Part shown: positions 7,418 to 14,780 of the stretch, piece after piece
How the letters are laid out: every line of letters starts with the position of its first letter
Position numbering within the stretch: the stretch's first letter is position 1
Virus record (IMG/VR): IMGVR_UViG_3300032893_000303
Span: 1-20,581 of that record
DNA from: a virus
Direction: 5' to 3' (one strand)
Length of the DNA stretch: 20,581 nucleotides
Position numbers and translations under genes: made by a program
The notes under the pieces: model-generated
The model's database searches: none
What the model was told of the DNA's origin: nothing
Seen by the model: the letters and a program-made list of their open reading frames with translations, nothing else

Positions 7418-10400
7418 TCAAGGCGCTGTAAACCCGTTGATAGTGATGTTTGTGGTGTTTGTTGCTACGCCGAGCACGCACAAGGCGTTTGCGGCTGTGG
7501 CAAGTTTTAGAGGTACGCTGAAGCTGATAACAGTGGGCGCGGCTGTATTGGCAGGCGCTGCCATTGATACTGCCGTACTGTTGGCAAATATCGCGGTATT
7601 ACCTGTGCCGCAGTTTGTGCCTGTGCCGTAGGTGAGCGTGAACTGGCCTGCTGTGCCGGTGCTTGATTGAGCCACGATGCTGCTGATGTACAGGAACAGT
7701 CCAGCACCCGGAGCGGCCTGGCATTGCGTGAGCGTTGTGCCAACAGCGTTAAGGCCGCATGTCCACGTTACCGGGCCTCCTTGGCGCGTGTAGAGGACGT
7801 GATCGAGGCCAGCTACCACGCTGCCGACCTGACCTGCGGTACCAACCGAGGCGCTTGCACTAGATTGTAATTGTGCGCCAGTCACAAAAACGTTTGACGG
7901 TGCTGTACCATTATTTGCAGCATCTAATGAAACTCCTCCATTACCAACAATACGAGCCGTCCAGTTGCCTGATTGTGCAACCGATGGCGTGTTGGTTACA
8001 GCAACCGGCGCTTGTGATCCTGCGCCTTGCGCTTTCACATCGTTGATCACTACGGGTGTTGCAGCGTAGTTCTCGACGGATGACATGCCAATTGTCCATG
8101 TTGTGGTACTGGCAGGCGCGCTGGTTCCATTTACCGCGCGGATTTGCAAATAGAGCGGCGTGTTTTCCTCAGGCAGGTTTACAACACGCGATGCACGCTG
8201 TGTGGTTTGAACAGTACCGGCAACTGATGCCACAAGCTGATCTGCAAGATATGCGGCACCATCATTGTTTGAAAGTATCGCCATGTGTCCGGGCGATGCG
8301 GTTGTGTTGATGGTTGCCGTTGTGGTGCCTGAGTTCCAACCCTTGCGCTGTGCGTCATAAAGCACGTTTGTCGCAGTGGTTGAGTTATAGGTCAGCTGGT
8401 AATAGTTCCAACCCGAAAGCGTACAGGTGCCTGAACCACTGGCAGGCCAACCGGCAACAGTGAGCGTTACGTTGTTGCCAGATACTGATGCGATTGTTGC
8501 CCGCATCGGTACTGCTGATGCGGAGATGTTCTGCACATTGTCAACATCAATGCCCTGCCCTACGTTTGCGGATGTAAATGGGTTGCTGGGGATTGTTACC
8601 GTGATTGATGTTGCGCTGTTGACAGTAGTCGAAAGGTTGTCACCAATTACATCGACCAGCTCAACAATAAAGTTGTTGTTGGCAATACGCTGCGAGAGCG
8701 TTGTCTGGATTCTGGCCAGCATTGAGCCAGTAAAAGACTGAGTAGAACGGATTACCGTTGCAGCGTTGGCCGTTGTGCCGGTAGTGATAACAAGGTTACC
8801 GCCGGATTGGCTGATTGCCTGTCCGCTGCCAGTTTGCAACAGTGTGAAAAAGTTTGTATCAACACCGCTTGCGATAACAGATGCAAAAGTGGATTTGAAA
8901 TACTTTTGTTGAATTGGTGTTACCGGGATGGCGGTGGTAGTCCTTGCGGCTGGCTGTAAGGTATTGCCGTTAGGTGAAAGCGCGACAACCAAAGCAGGGT
9001 CGGCGGCAACTGGTGCTGTAGATGCAGCCTTTACTGTTACGCCACGATATTTATATGTCGCATCCCGAATGTCTACATGCTGCTGACCAGTATCCCCTAG
9101 TGCCAAAGCTTTCACATTAAACGTCGGAGTGCCGCTCAGCGTAGACGCGCCGTTTAGCATGGCGATTCTAATTGGGGTATTGTTATCTGACGGATCAGAA
9201 AACGGCTGGGTTAATGCGTTACTGGCAGATGCAACAGGGCTGCCATCGACATATACCCACATCGCATCATCGCGCCATATAATCGTATAGCTGTGATAAT
9301 AACCGTCTGTTGGCATCGTTAGGTTCGACGACCACAGAAGAGTATCTGCTCCGTAGATTACTGCGCGCAATACCCCTCCGGTTGTTTCCTCAATTCCCAC
9401 ACCGTTTTTAATTGGGTTTGTTGTTGAATAAGCTGTACCTGCAGTTCCTCTTCCGTAGAATTTATAGACACCCGTTACCGTGGAAGCCTCGAACTGGATG
9501 GCAGCCGACAACTGAAGTTGATTCAAGCCGTACGCGACAAACGTAGGCTGTGACGAAATAGCTACTGCGTTATTAGCTGTTGTACCCGTAGACAATGATA
9601 GAGCCGCAGATGTCACGGATTGCGTGCCACCACCGGCAGTAACCGGTGTATTCCAGTTGTTTGTCGTGTCAAGACTTGTTCCGTCAAACGAATCCTTAAA
9701 CAAGGCGGTCGTCGGAGGCGCGACTTGTAAATTACCATCGGTTCCGGTTCCGGCGCTTACACCATTAGCTGATGTCAGAATGACTTGATTACTATTGGGC
9801 GATATTGCGATTACCGCAGACGGGTCTGTAGCGGCGGCGGCGGTACTTGCCGCTTTTACAGCCATTGTATTCGTTCCGTCCGTTATGCGATTAGCCCATG
9901 TGCCACTTTGGGTTGATGCAAACGTAGTGTTGCCAATAGAACCACCAGACTGGAATGGCGTACCTAGCGTAGTATTGATTGTGCCTAACGCTGTAATCTC
10001 GGTAGATTGGTTGGCAGATGTTGCAGCACCGGTTGGCAGCGATACAGTACCGGATATATTGCTGATATTCCACGTGCCTGATTGTGTGACCGGGAACGGG
10101 TTATCCGCCATCACGGTAGCGGTGGTTTGTGATGCTATCCATGTTACAGCAGCAGTTCCGCTTGCAACCGTAGCGCCGCGTAACCGGACTGCAGTCAGCC
10201 CGGCGCAATTAACTTGGCCGATGGTGTTTGCTGAAAAGCTGCTTGCGATACCGCCGGATGCTAAAGCTACGTAGGTTGTGGTGATCCAGTTGGAGCCATC
10301 GACAGTACCCTCGACCGTGAGGGTTCCAGTCCATGTGCCAGTCACCTGAAACGTAGCAGTGCCATACCCGTTGCCAGATATTTGCACAGATTGAGTGCTA

Positions 10401-11155
10401 GTAATACTGCCGGATGCTGTGGTCGGAGGTGTGTTCACATATAGCGCATTATTTGCAGATGCAATTACATTGCCGCTACCGTCAACTATTTGGGTTTTTG
10501 AACTGGCGCTACTAACCGTCCGCAAGTCACCGGATGTTGTTTGAGATATAGGGTTGCTGGTACCGGCACTATAAGTAGGTGCACTGGTTGTGGTCGCCAC
10601 CAAAGCTAAATTACCCTTTTCCCCGGTGGTACTGTTACCTTGGGCTAGTGCAAGGTTTGCTGTGTTAGTCACTATTTGGTCAAGGTTGCCGCCAGTTTCA
10701 AGCGCCAGTTTGCTACTGTTATTTGGCGAAATTGTTACTACCAAGGCGGCATCGCCCACTCCCGGTGCCGTGGAACCACCAACCACTTTGGCAACGTTTG
10801 CGGCACCGTCACCGATTTTGATAGGCCACGCGCCGCTTAATAGCGCGTTAGTCCCCTGATTTGCTATAACAGGCAGTGGGTTTGCGGAGCTGATACCGGT
10901 CAAATTACCCGCAACAGATATGCCGAGATAGGTAGCAGATGCCGGTACAGATGCGCCGGTACTGCCGACGCTCGGGTTTGAAGCGGTTATCGAACCTGTT
11001 ATAGGAATAGGCGACTGATCGCTGGCAATAACAACAGGCTCGCTGTTCGCCATCGTGGTCTGGCCGTTCGGATTGGAAGGCACAAAGGAAAATGCTGGTT
11101 CACATCCCGGAATTACGAGTGCAAAAATAATTAAATACTTCAGAAAGTTTTTCAT
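7418..11155 (-). CDS. Giant modular fibre / appendage protein with lectin-like domains and N-terminal signal peptide
   Basis: This 1245-residue protein is the largest in the window. Residues 1-23 look like a Sec signal: MKNFLK, a hydrophobic YLIIFALVIPG core, and a possible cleavage after AFS. The body is Ser/Thr/Ala/Gly-rich with repeated modules: KAASTA-x-DP-x-VxxxSPN units at about 122-148, 433-460 and 707-733, and QSGTW units at about 357, 416 and again near 1090. Residues about 484-680 look like a concanavalin/LamG-type jelly roll (FKDSFDGTSLDTTNNW, then WRDDAMWVYVDGSPVA), and about 750-1030 a second diverged one. The C-terminal 90 residues form a compact end module with cysteines (WTCGLNA, NALCV). 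A host-binding fibre is inferred; cleavage by signal peptidase is not expected for a virion protein. Confidence 0.75.
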   Translation of the reverse strand: MKNFLKYLIIFALVIPGCEPAFSFVPSNPNGQTTMANSEPVVIASDQSPIPITGSITASNPSVGSTGASVPASATYLGISVAGNLTGISSANPLPVIANQGTNALLSGAWPIKIGDGAANVAKVVGGSTAPGVGDAALVVTISPNNSSKLALETGGNLDQIVTNTANLALAQGNSTTGEKGNLALVATTTSAPTYSAGTSNPISQTTSGDLRTVSSASSKTQIVDGSGNVIASANNALYVNTPPTTASGSITSTQSVQISGNGYGTATFQVTGTWTGTLTVEGTVDGSNWITTTYVALASGGIASSFSANTIGQVNCAGLTAVRLRGATVASGTAAVTWIASQTTATVMADNPFPVTQSGTWNISNISGTVSLPTGAATSANQSTEITALGTINTTLGTPFQSGGSIGNTTFASTQSGTWANRITDGTNTMAVKAASTAAAATDPSAVIAISPNSNQVILTSANGVSAGTGTDGNLQVAPPTTALFKDSFDGTSLDTTNNWNTPVTAGGGTQSVTSAALSLSTGTTANNAVAISSQPTFVAYGLNQLQLSAAIQFEASTVTGVYKFYGRGTAGTAYSTTNPIKNGVGIEETTGGVLRAVIYGADTLLWSSNLTMPTDGYYHSYTIIWRDDAMWVYVDGSPVASASNALTQPFSDPSDNNTPIRIAMLNGASTLSGTPTFNVKALALGDTGQQHVDIRDATYKYRGVTVKAASTAPVAADPALVVALSPNGNTLQPAARTTTAIPVTPIQQKYFKSTFASVIASGVDTNFFTLLQTGSGQAISQSGGNLVITTGTTANAATVIRSTQSFTGSMLARIQTTLSQRIANNNFIVELVDVIGDNLSTTVNSATSITVTIPSNPFTSANVGQGIDVDNVQNISASAVPMRATIASVSGNNVTLTVAGWPASGSGTCTLSGWNYYQLTYNSTTATNVLYDAQRKGWNSGTTTATINTTASPGHMAILSNNDGAAYLADQLVASVAGTVQTTQRASRVVNLPEENTPLYLQIRAVNGTSAPASTTTWTIGMSSVENYAATPVVINDVKAQGAGSQAPVAVTNTPSVAQSGNWTARIVGNGGVSLDAANNGTAPSNVFVTGAQLQSSASASVGTAGQVGSVVAGLDHVLYTRQGGPVTWTCGLNAVGTTLTQCQAAPGAGLFLYISSIVAQSSTGTAGQFTLTYGTGTNCGTGNTAIFANSTAVSMAAPANTAAPTVISFSVPLKLATAANALCVLGVATNTTNITINGFTAP

Positions 11156-11170
11156 AGTCTCACCTGTTTA

Positions 11171-11566
11171 TTAACAAATTTGTCGCCAGTCAGCACCATC
11201 AGAAAAAATAGTAATCGCTTCATTGTGCGTATTCAATGGTGCTGTATTTGACTCCTCAATCTTCTGTGTACCAAATGGTGTAACCACTGGTACGCCATTT
11301 CCGATATTTTTAATGGTGTAGATGTTTCCATTTCCTATCGCTGTTGGTAGTTGAGGAATTATATTACCAGTGCAGAAATAAAATAACCAAGTTGGTGCTG
11401 CCGGATTATTAAGTGTTTGGCTGCTTGAAATTGTGTGCCTCTCAAATGAAAACGCTGCTCCAGATGCACCTTGTGGCCCTTGCGTTATTACGTAGACAAT
11501 ATCTGGGTTGTCATCATCTACCTGAACAATAGTTTGTGGTTCTGAATTAACAATAACGTCTGTCAT
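11171..11566 (-). CDS. Short collar/fibre-like virion protein
   Basis: This 131-residue protein starts at an ATG that overlaps the preceding stop (ATGA). The N-terminus (DIVYVITQGPQGASG, about 22-36) ends in a brief collagen-like GPQGASG turn, a frequent linker in phage fibres. Residues 40-131 are a beta domain with GNGNIYTIKNIGN, TQKIEESNTAPL and an end strand ITIFSDGADWRQI, resembling trimerising tip domains where a final SDGxxW strand closes the fold. Its neighbours are a BppU-like protein and the giant fibre, so a baseplate or fibre component is likely. I cannot name a specific family. Confidence 0.65.
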   Translation of the reverse strand: MTDVIVNSEPQTIVQVDDDNPDIVYVITQGPQGASGAAFSFERHTISSSQTLNNPAAPTWLFYFCTGNIIPQLPTAIGNGNIYTIKNIGNGVPVVTPFGTQKIEESNTAPLNTHNEAITIFSDGADWRQIC

Positions 11567-11907
11567 TGGTCAGTCCATTGTAATTTCAGGCTTCCATTAC
11601 TGAATGATATTTTTTTTCCAGAGCCATTTACCAATGTCAGTCTGTAGGTTCCGGAATCAAATGTGAATGTGCTTGTAACGGAATTTGGTATAACTATCTG
11701 AACTGTTCCGAGCTGCCCGCCAAGTACGATCTCAGAATTTGCCGTGGAACTGGTATGAAGAATGTTCCCTTCGTAATCGTAAAAAACCAGAGTGGCCGTA
11801 TATCCAGTTAAATTTACTGGTACAGGGGGGTTTCCAGATAGCCATGTCAGTGTTTTGTTGAAGTCTATCCCTTGGAATAATGTGAAATTGATATTGGCGG
11901 GATTCAT
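11563..11907 (-). CDS. BppU-like N-terminal domain protein (virion appendage)
   Basis: This 114-residue protein shows the pattern of a common phage appendage domain. It has an N-terminal FTLFQGIDFNKTLTW (about 8-22), then PVNLTGYTATLVFYDYEG (about 30-47), then a strand pair around IVLGGQLGTVQIVIP, and a C-terminal DSGTYRLTLVNGSGK. QG-x-F, LTGYTA and the closing YxLxL strand are the recurrent landmarks in BppU N-terminal-like and related baseplate-attached proteins. It overlaps the next gene by 4 nt (ATGA), so the two are translationally coupled and probably assemble together. The role as baseplate or fibre adaptor is inferred from the family and neighbours. Confidence 0.65.
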   Translation of the reverse strand: MNPANINFTLFQGIDFNKTLTWLSGNPPVPVNLTGYTATLVFYDYEGNILHTSSTANSEIVLGGQLGTVQIVIPNSVTSTFTFDSGTYRLTLVNGSGKKISFSNGSLKLQWTDQ

Positions 11908-11962
11908 TTACCTGATTCCATAGAAGTCAGGAACCGAGTTTACCTATAAAACGTCCTGAGTG

Positions 11963-12343
11963 CTAATGGTGGATATGGAGCAAAATATCTTCTTTGTTTC
12001 CCCATGCTTCGAAAGCGTCGCAATCCGGCTCAGTGAGCATTACACAACCAAGCGATTCGTTTGGTGTCCAGTGTTTGTTTTGATCCAGCATGGCAGTTCT
12101 GTGAAAGAAACAACCACTTCGATTCGGTACATTTTGCAATAAATAATGCCAGTGGCCGGGATGGTCTTGCATTTCTGCCCACTTGAGAATGAAGTCTCCA
12201 TCGCAGATGCAAGAAGTCATTGGATGGTTATTCAGGTTTGGTAACTCAATCGTTACTCCTGCAAGCTCCATTTTGTCGCCGTAGGTCAACTTCCCCATGG
12301 TCTTATCGGGGAAGTCAATCCTAAGCAGGTCGGCTTTTTTCAT
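11963..12343 (-). CDS. DUF5675-family protein in the lysis group
   Basis: I place the start at the ATG of MKKADLL, because it overlaps the preceding stop as TGATG; a longer TTG start 33 nt upstream lacks such support. The 126-residue product shows the DUF5675 landmarks: VTIELPNLNNHPM then SCICDGDF (about 30-52), HWHYLLQNVPNRSGCFFH (about 64-81) and SLGCVML (about 97-103). The family's SC-I-x-x-G, NVPxRxGxxxH and GC elements recall L,D-transpeptidase-type geometry, but the family has no proven activity that I know of. It sits near a lytic transglycosylase gene, so a cell-wall role is an attractive guess. No signal peptide is visible. Confidence 0.75.
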   Translation of the reverse strand: MKKADLLRIDFPDKTMGKLTYGDKMELAGVTIELPNLNNHPMTSCICDGDFILKWAEMQDHPGHWHYLLQNVPNRSGCFFHRTAMLDQNKHWTPNESLGCVMLTEPDCDAFEAWGNKEDILLHIHH

Positions 12344-12588
12344 CACGCTGGCAGCAATTGGAGATATTGAGGGCAAGCACTATCCTCAACGATCGCAGCG
12401 GATATTGCCCCTACATTTACGTTCGGGGGATTAACCAAGGAAGTATTTGCAAACTCCAACGCCTTGCCACCGGAACAGTTATCGACCTCTGTATAGGTCA
12501 CGCCATTGTGAATAGTTACGCCGTTGTAGTGGCGACCGTCATGGCAAACAGGTACCGAAATATTAACAACTGGTTGAACTGGTGACAT
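12343..12588 (-). CDS. Small protein of unknown function upstream of the DUF5675 gene
   Basis: This 81-residue protein has a strong ribosome site (AGGAG, 6 nt before ATG) and a TGATG overlap with the next gene. The N-terminal VQPVVNISVPVCHDGRHYNG and YTEVDNCSGGKALEFAN suggest a compact beta fold with three cysteines. The C-terminus CPQYLQLLPA is hydrophobic. I do not recognise the family. Coupling to the DUF5675 gene suggests the two act together. It is the first gene downstream of the 26-bp tandem repeats, so it may head the transcript for the appendage genes. Confidence 0.65.
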   Translation of the reverse strand: MSPVQPVVNISVPVCHDGRHYNGVTIHNGVTYTEVDNCSGGKALEFANTSLVNPPNVNVGAISAAIVEDSACPQYLQLLPA

Positions 12589-12616
12589 AAAACTCTCCTG
12601 TGTGAGTTAATAAATA

Positions 12617-12668
12617 ATGAGCAGGCATGGTATCAAAAATCAATGAGCAGGCATGATATCAAAAATCA
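12617..12668. repeat. Two tandem 26-bp repeats in the lysis-gene gap
   Basis: Two head-to-tail units (12617-12642 and 12643-12668) differ at one base. Each has ATGAGCAGGCATG followed by (G/A)TATCAAAAATCA. The core TATCAA is the half-site also found in the two promoter operators at 14924 and 20014. The repeats lie in the 189-bp gap between the lytic transglycosylase gene and the small gene at 12588, so they may be a regulator-binding site for the genes downstream. The rest of the gap holds nothing I can support. Confidence 0.8.
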
Positions 12669-12777
12669 TCGCGCGTGTGAATTGCTATGAATATATGGAA
12701 CAGGTCACCAGAACATTGCCAGCTTTTGGGAACCGAACCTTCGCGGCACCATGAGGTATAGCTGCAACCATTGGATT

Positions 12778-13332
12778 CTATAAAGTGGAAATAAACTTTG
12801 GATAGTTGGTTATTATTGCTCTGCGTTCTTTGCTCACATTGTCGTAATAAATCTTTGCCGACCCCATGGCCTTTCCCTGTCGAAAGTGAGTTATACCTAT
12901 GTTGTAGGCCATTATTGCTTGCCGATCGGATTGCAGCTCGTTTTTGTAATTATGAAGCACCCACGCTCCGGCAAATACATTCTCGTACTTATCATGGATA
13001 TTGTATGGCTGCTTTCCATCCCAAGTCTCTGGTTTTACTTGCATCAAGCCGATTGCCCCGCAAGGCGATACAGCCTTTGGATCGAATTTTGACTCTACAG
13101 CCATTACTGAAATAATCGTTTCTACGGGTACGCTTTCCTGCTCTGAGGCGGTTTCAATTACCTTCGATAGAATATCAGCATACTCTGCATCAAGCCTGTA
13201 ACGCTGAATTAGTATGATTTCTGCCCATTGGCGGTTTGGCATCTTTTGAATATAAGGGGAACGGTTCGCGGCGATTACCGCAGACATCCATGCCAGAATA
13301 ATTACTCCTACGATCAATTTAAGTTTATTCAT
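12778..13332 (-). CDS. Lytic transglycosylase (SLT domain), probable endolysin
   Basis: This 184-residue enzyme should cleave the MurNAc-GlcNAc bond of peptidoglycan, forming 1,6-anhydro ends. Residues 1-22 (MNKLK, then IVGVIILAWMSAVIA) are a signal peptide or signal-anchor, which would let it reach the periplasm by Sec with or without a holin. The SLT core has the catalytic glutamate E80 in MAVESKFDPKAVS, then GAIGLMQVKPETW (about 92-104), and AYNIGITHF (about 142-150) supplies the AYN motif. All three family motifs are intact. It overlaps the upstream gene by 8 nt. A virion-associated lysin is the alternative, but size and signal segment favour lysis. Confidence 0.9.
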   Translation of the reverse strand: MNKLKLIVGVIILAWMSAVIAANRSPYIQKMPNRQWAEIILIQRYRLDAEYADILSKVIETASEQESVPVETIISVMAVESKFDPKAVSPCGAIGLMQVKPETWDGKQPYNIHDKYENVFAGAWVLHNYKNELQSDRQAIMAYNIGITHFRQGKAMGSAKIYYDNVSKERRAIITNYPKFISTL

Positions 13333-13519
13333 TTCCTGTGTCCTTGGTTCGTTTCTTTTTGCCTGCCTTTTTCTTTCTCGCTCCTTTGGTGGCTGAGTTT
13401 ATTACTCTATTGTGTTCCTTTTCAGGGAGGCCTGTGATTGGTGAGCAAGTGGTTTTACCCATTGGAATTATCTGGATAGTTTTACCACGCGCGAGAAATT
13501 CTTCTACAGTCTCCTTCAT
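13325..13519 (-). CDS. Small basic protein with lysine-rich tail
   Basis: This 64-residue protein starts at the ATG after a GTG that is in frame but less well placed for the GGGG ribosome site. The N-terminal MKETVEEFLARGKTIQIIP is a pattern seen in many short phage proteins of unknown role, and the C-terminal third is very basic (GARKKKAGKKKRTKD), suggesting nucleic-acid contact. It overlaps the lytic transglycosylase start by 8 nt. Function is unknown. Confidence 0.65.
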   Translation of the reverse strand: MKETVEEFLARGKTIQIIPMGKTTCSPITGLPEKEHNRVINSATKGARKKKAGKKKRTKDTGNE

Positions 13520-13555
13520 CACGACCCCATTACTACAAATACTGAGTGTACTGTA

Positions 13556-13921
13556 TTAGATTCCGGTCACTTTTCCTAGTTGGCGGCGTAAGGCTGGGTC
13601 ACTCATCATGGCTAAAAGCGCATTGGCATCCTCTACTGTTTTCTGCTCGAAGTTGTTCCTGCAGTATGGGCAATTCCTTATTTGAAGCAATAGCGAGCGA
13701 AGGGTGTTGATTAAAGCCCCTTTTTCGTCATTTAGCTCGGTTTTTGCTGTGTACTGCTTTGTTACCTCTTTGCTCTGGATTTCGAGCTGGTCGTTGTATT
13801 GCTGCTCAAGGGGACGAATAAGCAGCACTATCTGATCAACCACGGCAGCGGTTTCAGGAGCGGCCTTTTTCAAGTCATTCAGTCCTTGCTCAATAATGTG
13901 TACAACTTTTGGTTCGCTCAT
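13556..13921 (-). CDS. Coiled-coil protein with one CxxC motif, unknown function
   Basis: This 121-residue protein is helical through about residue 78, with heptad-like stretches such as LIRPLEQQYNDQLEIQSKEV. A CPYC pair (C84 and C87) follows, then a short helical tail (DANALLAMMSDPALRRQLG). A single CxxC could bind zinc only with a partner pair, for example in a dimer. The start has a GAGGAA ribosome site, and only 2 nt separate it from the upstream gene. I do not recognise the family. Confidence 0.65.
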   Translation of the reverse strand: MSEPKVVHIIEQGLNDLKKAAPETAAVVDQIVLLIRPLEQQYNDQLEIQSKEVTKQYTAKTELNDEKGALINTLRSLLLQIRNCPYCRNNFEQKTVEDANALLAMMSDPALRRQLGKVTGI

Positions 13922-13923
13922 GG

Positions 13924-14238
13924 TTAATTCCTCAGTGATTCAAGGAGCTGGTCAAAGGACTGCTCCGCTGGTACGTGGATGAGTTTAATGTCTTTTTCGT
14001 GAAAAGCGAAATTACGACCTGTTCTTGGATCGCGTTCTGCGGTGGTATAAAGCCATCCGGGAGGCACATGAATCAGCATCATGCCGTTGTCAGAAAGGAC
14101 AGACTGGTGTGATGGGTTATAGACACCCGCAACTATTACGGTATCAACTTCGTAGTCACCAAGGATGTTTTTGGTGCGGCATCTGACACTTTGGCCGCTC
14201 CTGAATTTTGGTAATGGATTACTGCTTGTCTGATTCAT
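13924..14238 (-). CDS. Small beta-rich protein of unknown function
   Basis: This 104-residue protein begins with a polar leader and then KFRSGQSVRCRTKNILGDYEVDT (about 11-33), an SH3-like barrel opening. MMLIHVPPGWLYTTAERDPRTG forms a second strand pair, followed by a short helical tail (EQSFDQLLESLRN). It overlaps the upstream gene by 20 nt and has an AAGGAAGG ribosome site inside it. The barrel-like layout resembles small phage regulators or DNA mimics, but nothing diagnostic is present. Confidence 0.65.
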   Translation of the reverse strand: MNQTSSNPLPKFRSGQSVRCRTKNILGDYEVDTVIVAGVYNPSHQSVLSDNGMMLIHVPPGWLYTTAERDPRTGRNFAFHEKDIKLIHVPAEQSFDQLLESLRN

Positions 14239-14416
14239 CCAATCCTTCCTTGTAATTTGGCGACATCATCATCATAGCGCGGTACGACCTGTTGAACTCT
14301 GTACCATTACTCATGTTTGCAAGGAAAGTAATACGCATTCGATCAGTAGCGACCAGCGGAACAATCAGGTTGTTTTTACCTGCCAGAAGTTGTGCCAGTT
14401 TTATTCTAACGCTCAT
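14219..14416 (-). CDS. Small protein of unknown function after the structured RNA
   Basis: I start the gene at MSVRIKLAQLL, which has an AAGGAA site 8 nt upstream; a longer reading would run into the structured RNA at 14438-14502. The 65-residue product has one hydrophobic strand region (NNLIVPLVATDRMRITFLANM) and a polar, acidic tail. No family is recognised. The 22 nt between it and the RNA element suggest that the element could control its translation. Confidence 0.6.
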   Translation of the reverse strand: MSVRIKLAQLLAGKNNLIVPLVATDRMRITFLANMSNGTEFNRSYRAMMMMSPNYKEGLDESDKQ

Positions 14417-14437
14417 TTTTATTCCTTTGAATAGAGT

Positions 14438-14502
14438 AGTGGGGTGCCTCGCCGTAGCTGCTATCGGCGTACCTTTCGGTTTCAAAACGCCGCGACCCCA
14501 CT
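14438..14502 (-). ncRNA. Compact structured RNA element in an intercistronic leader
   Basis: On the minus strand an 8-bp closing stem AGTGGGGT / ACCCCACT encloses nested hairpins. CGGCGT pairs with ACGCCG around an inner ACC-GAAA-GGT tetraloop hairpin. A second hairpin (GCCG, TAG-CAG-CTA, CGGC) competes for or stacks beside the ACGCCG strand. The mutually exclusive pairing is what a switching leader or regulatory RNA would show. There is no T-run, so it is not a simple terminator, and no tRNA T-loop is present. I do not recognise the class; it could be a riboswitch-like leader for the gene at 14416 or a small independent RNA processed from the operon. Confidence 0.5.
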
Positions 14503-14510
14503 TGGTTGAA

Positions 14511-14759
14511 TTACTTCAATGAAATTGATTTTACGTTGCTGTAGTGAACCCAGTCTTCAGCGCGTCCGATTACTTTCTGGTTTTCATTCAGCGCGAAATT
14601 AACGCAAGCAATTGAAGGCGCAAGAGCGGTTACTCTGCCGACCACATTTCGCGCTCCATTTGGAGCAAGAGTTACAAGCACCAGATCGTTAAATGCCAAC
14701 TTTTTAGGAGCTGGTTTCTTCACTTCTTTCTTTGCCTTTGCTGCCTTACGTTTTGCCAT
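14511..14759 (-). CDS. Small basic protein with KOW/SH3-like domain, unknown function
   Basis: The chosen start is the ATG with a GGAG site 7 nt upstream; a longer reading to 14843 would run through the tRNA-like sequence and is rejected. The 82-residue product has a very basic leader (MAKRKAAKAKKEVKKPAPKK) and then a small barrel: FNDLVLVTLAPNGARNVVGR, SIACVNFALNENQKVIGR and VHYSNVKSISLK. The barrel plus basic leader suggests nucleic-acid binding. It follows a tRNA-like element and precedes the structured RNA, all under the promoter at 14920-14948. Confidence 0.65.
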   Translation of the reverse strand: MAKRKAAKAKKEVKKPAPKKLAFNDLVLVTLAPNGARNVVGRVTALAPSIACVNFALNENQKVIGRAEDWVHYSNVKSISLK

Positions 14760-14780
14760 AACTTTCTCCGGTGATGAATT

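Noticed and set aside
7410-7440. Programmed -1 frameshift joining the fibre to the downstream frame
   Set aside because: GGGTTTAC is not an X-XXY-YYZ slippery site in the correct phase and no stimulatory hairpin was seen; the fibre end already matches the family end.
7305-11155. Diversity-generating retroelement acting on the fibre tip
   Set aside because: No reverse transcriptase, template repeat or adenine-biased variable repeat was seen; the duplicated tip differs too broadly.
12343-12376. TTG start of the DUF5675-like gene at 12376
   Set aside because: The ATG at 12343 overlaps the preceding stop as TGATG, the usual coupled arrangement; the extra 11 residues have no support.
12643-12668. 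A sigma70 promoter built on TTGATA in the 26-bp repeats
   Set aside because: At 16-18 nt spacing the only -10 candidates are TTATTA or TTTTTG, too weak to call.
12685-12771. A 28-codon minus-strand frame (MVAAIPHGAAKVRF...) just after the lytic transglycosylase
   Set aside because: It has no ribosome site and no recognisable content, so it may be chance or a gene relic.
12719-12775. Second tRNA suggested by GGTTCGGTTCC on the minus strand
   Set aside because: A T-loop-like string is present but no matching acceptor, D-arm or anticodon arm could be built.
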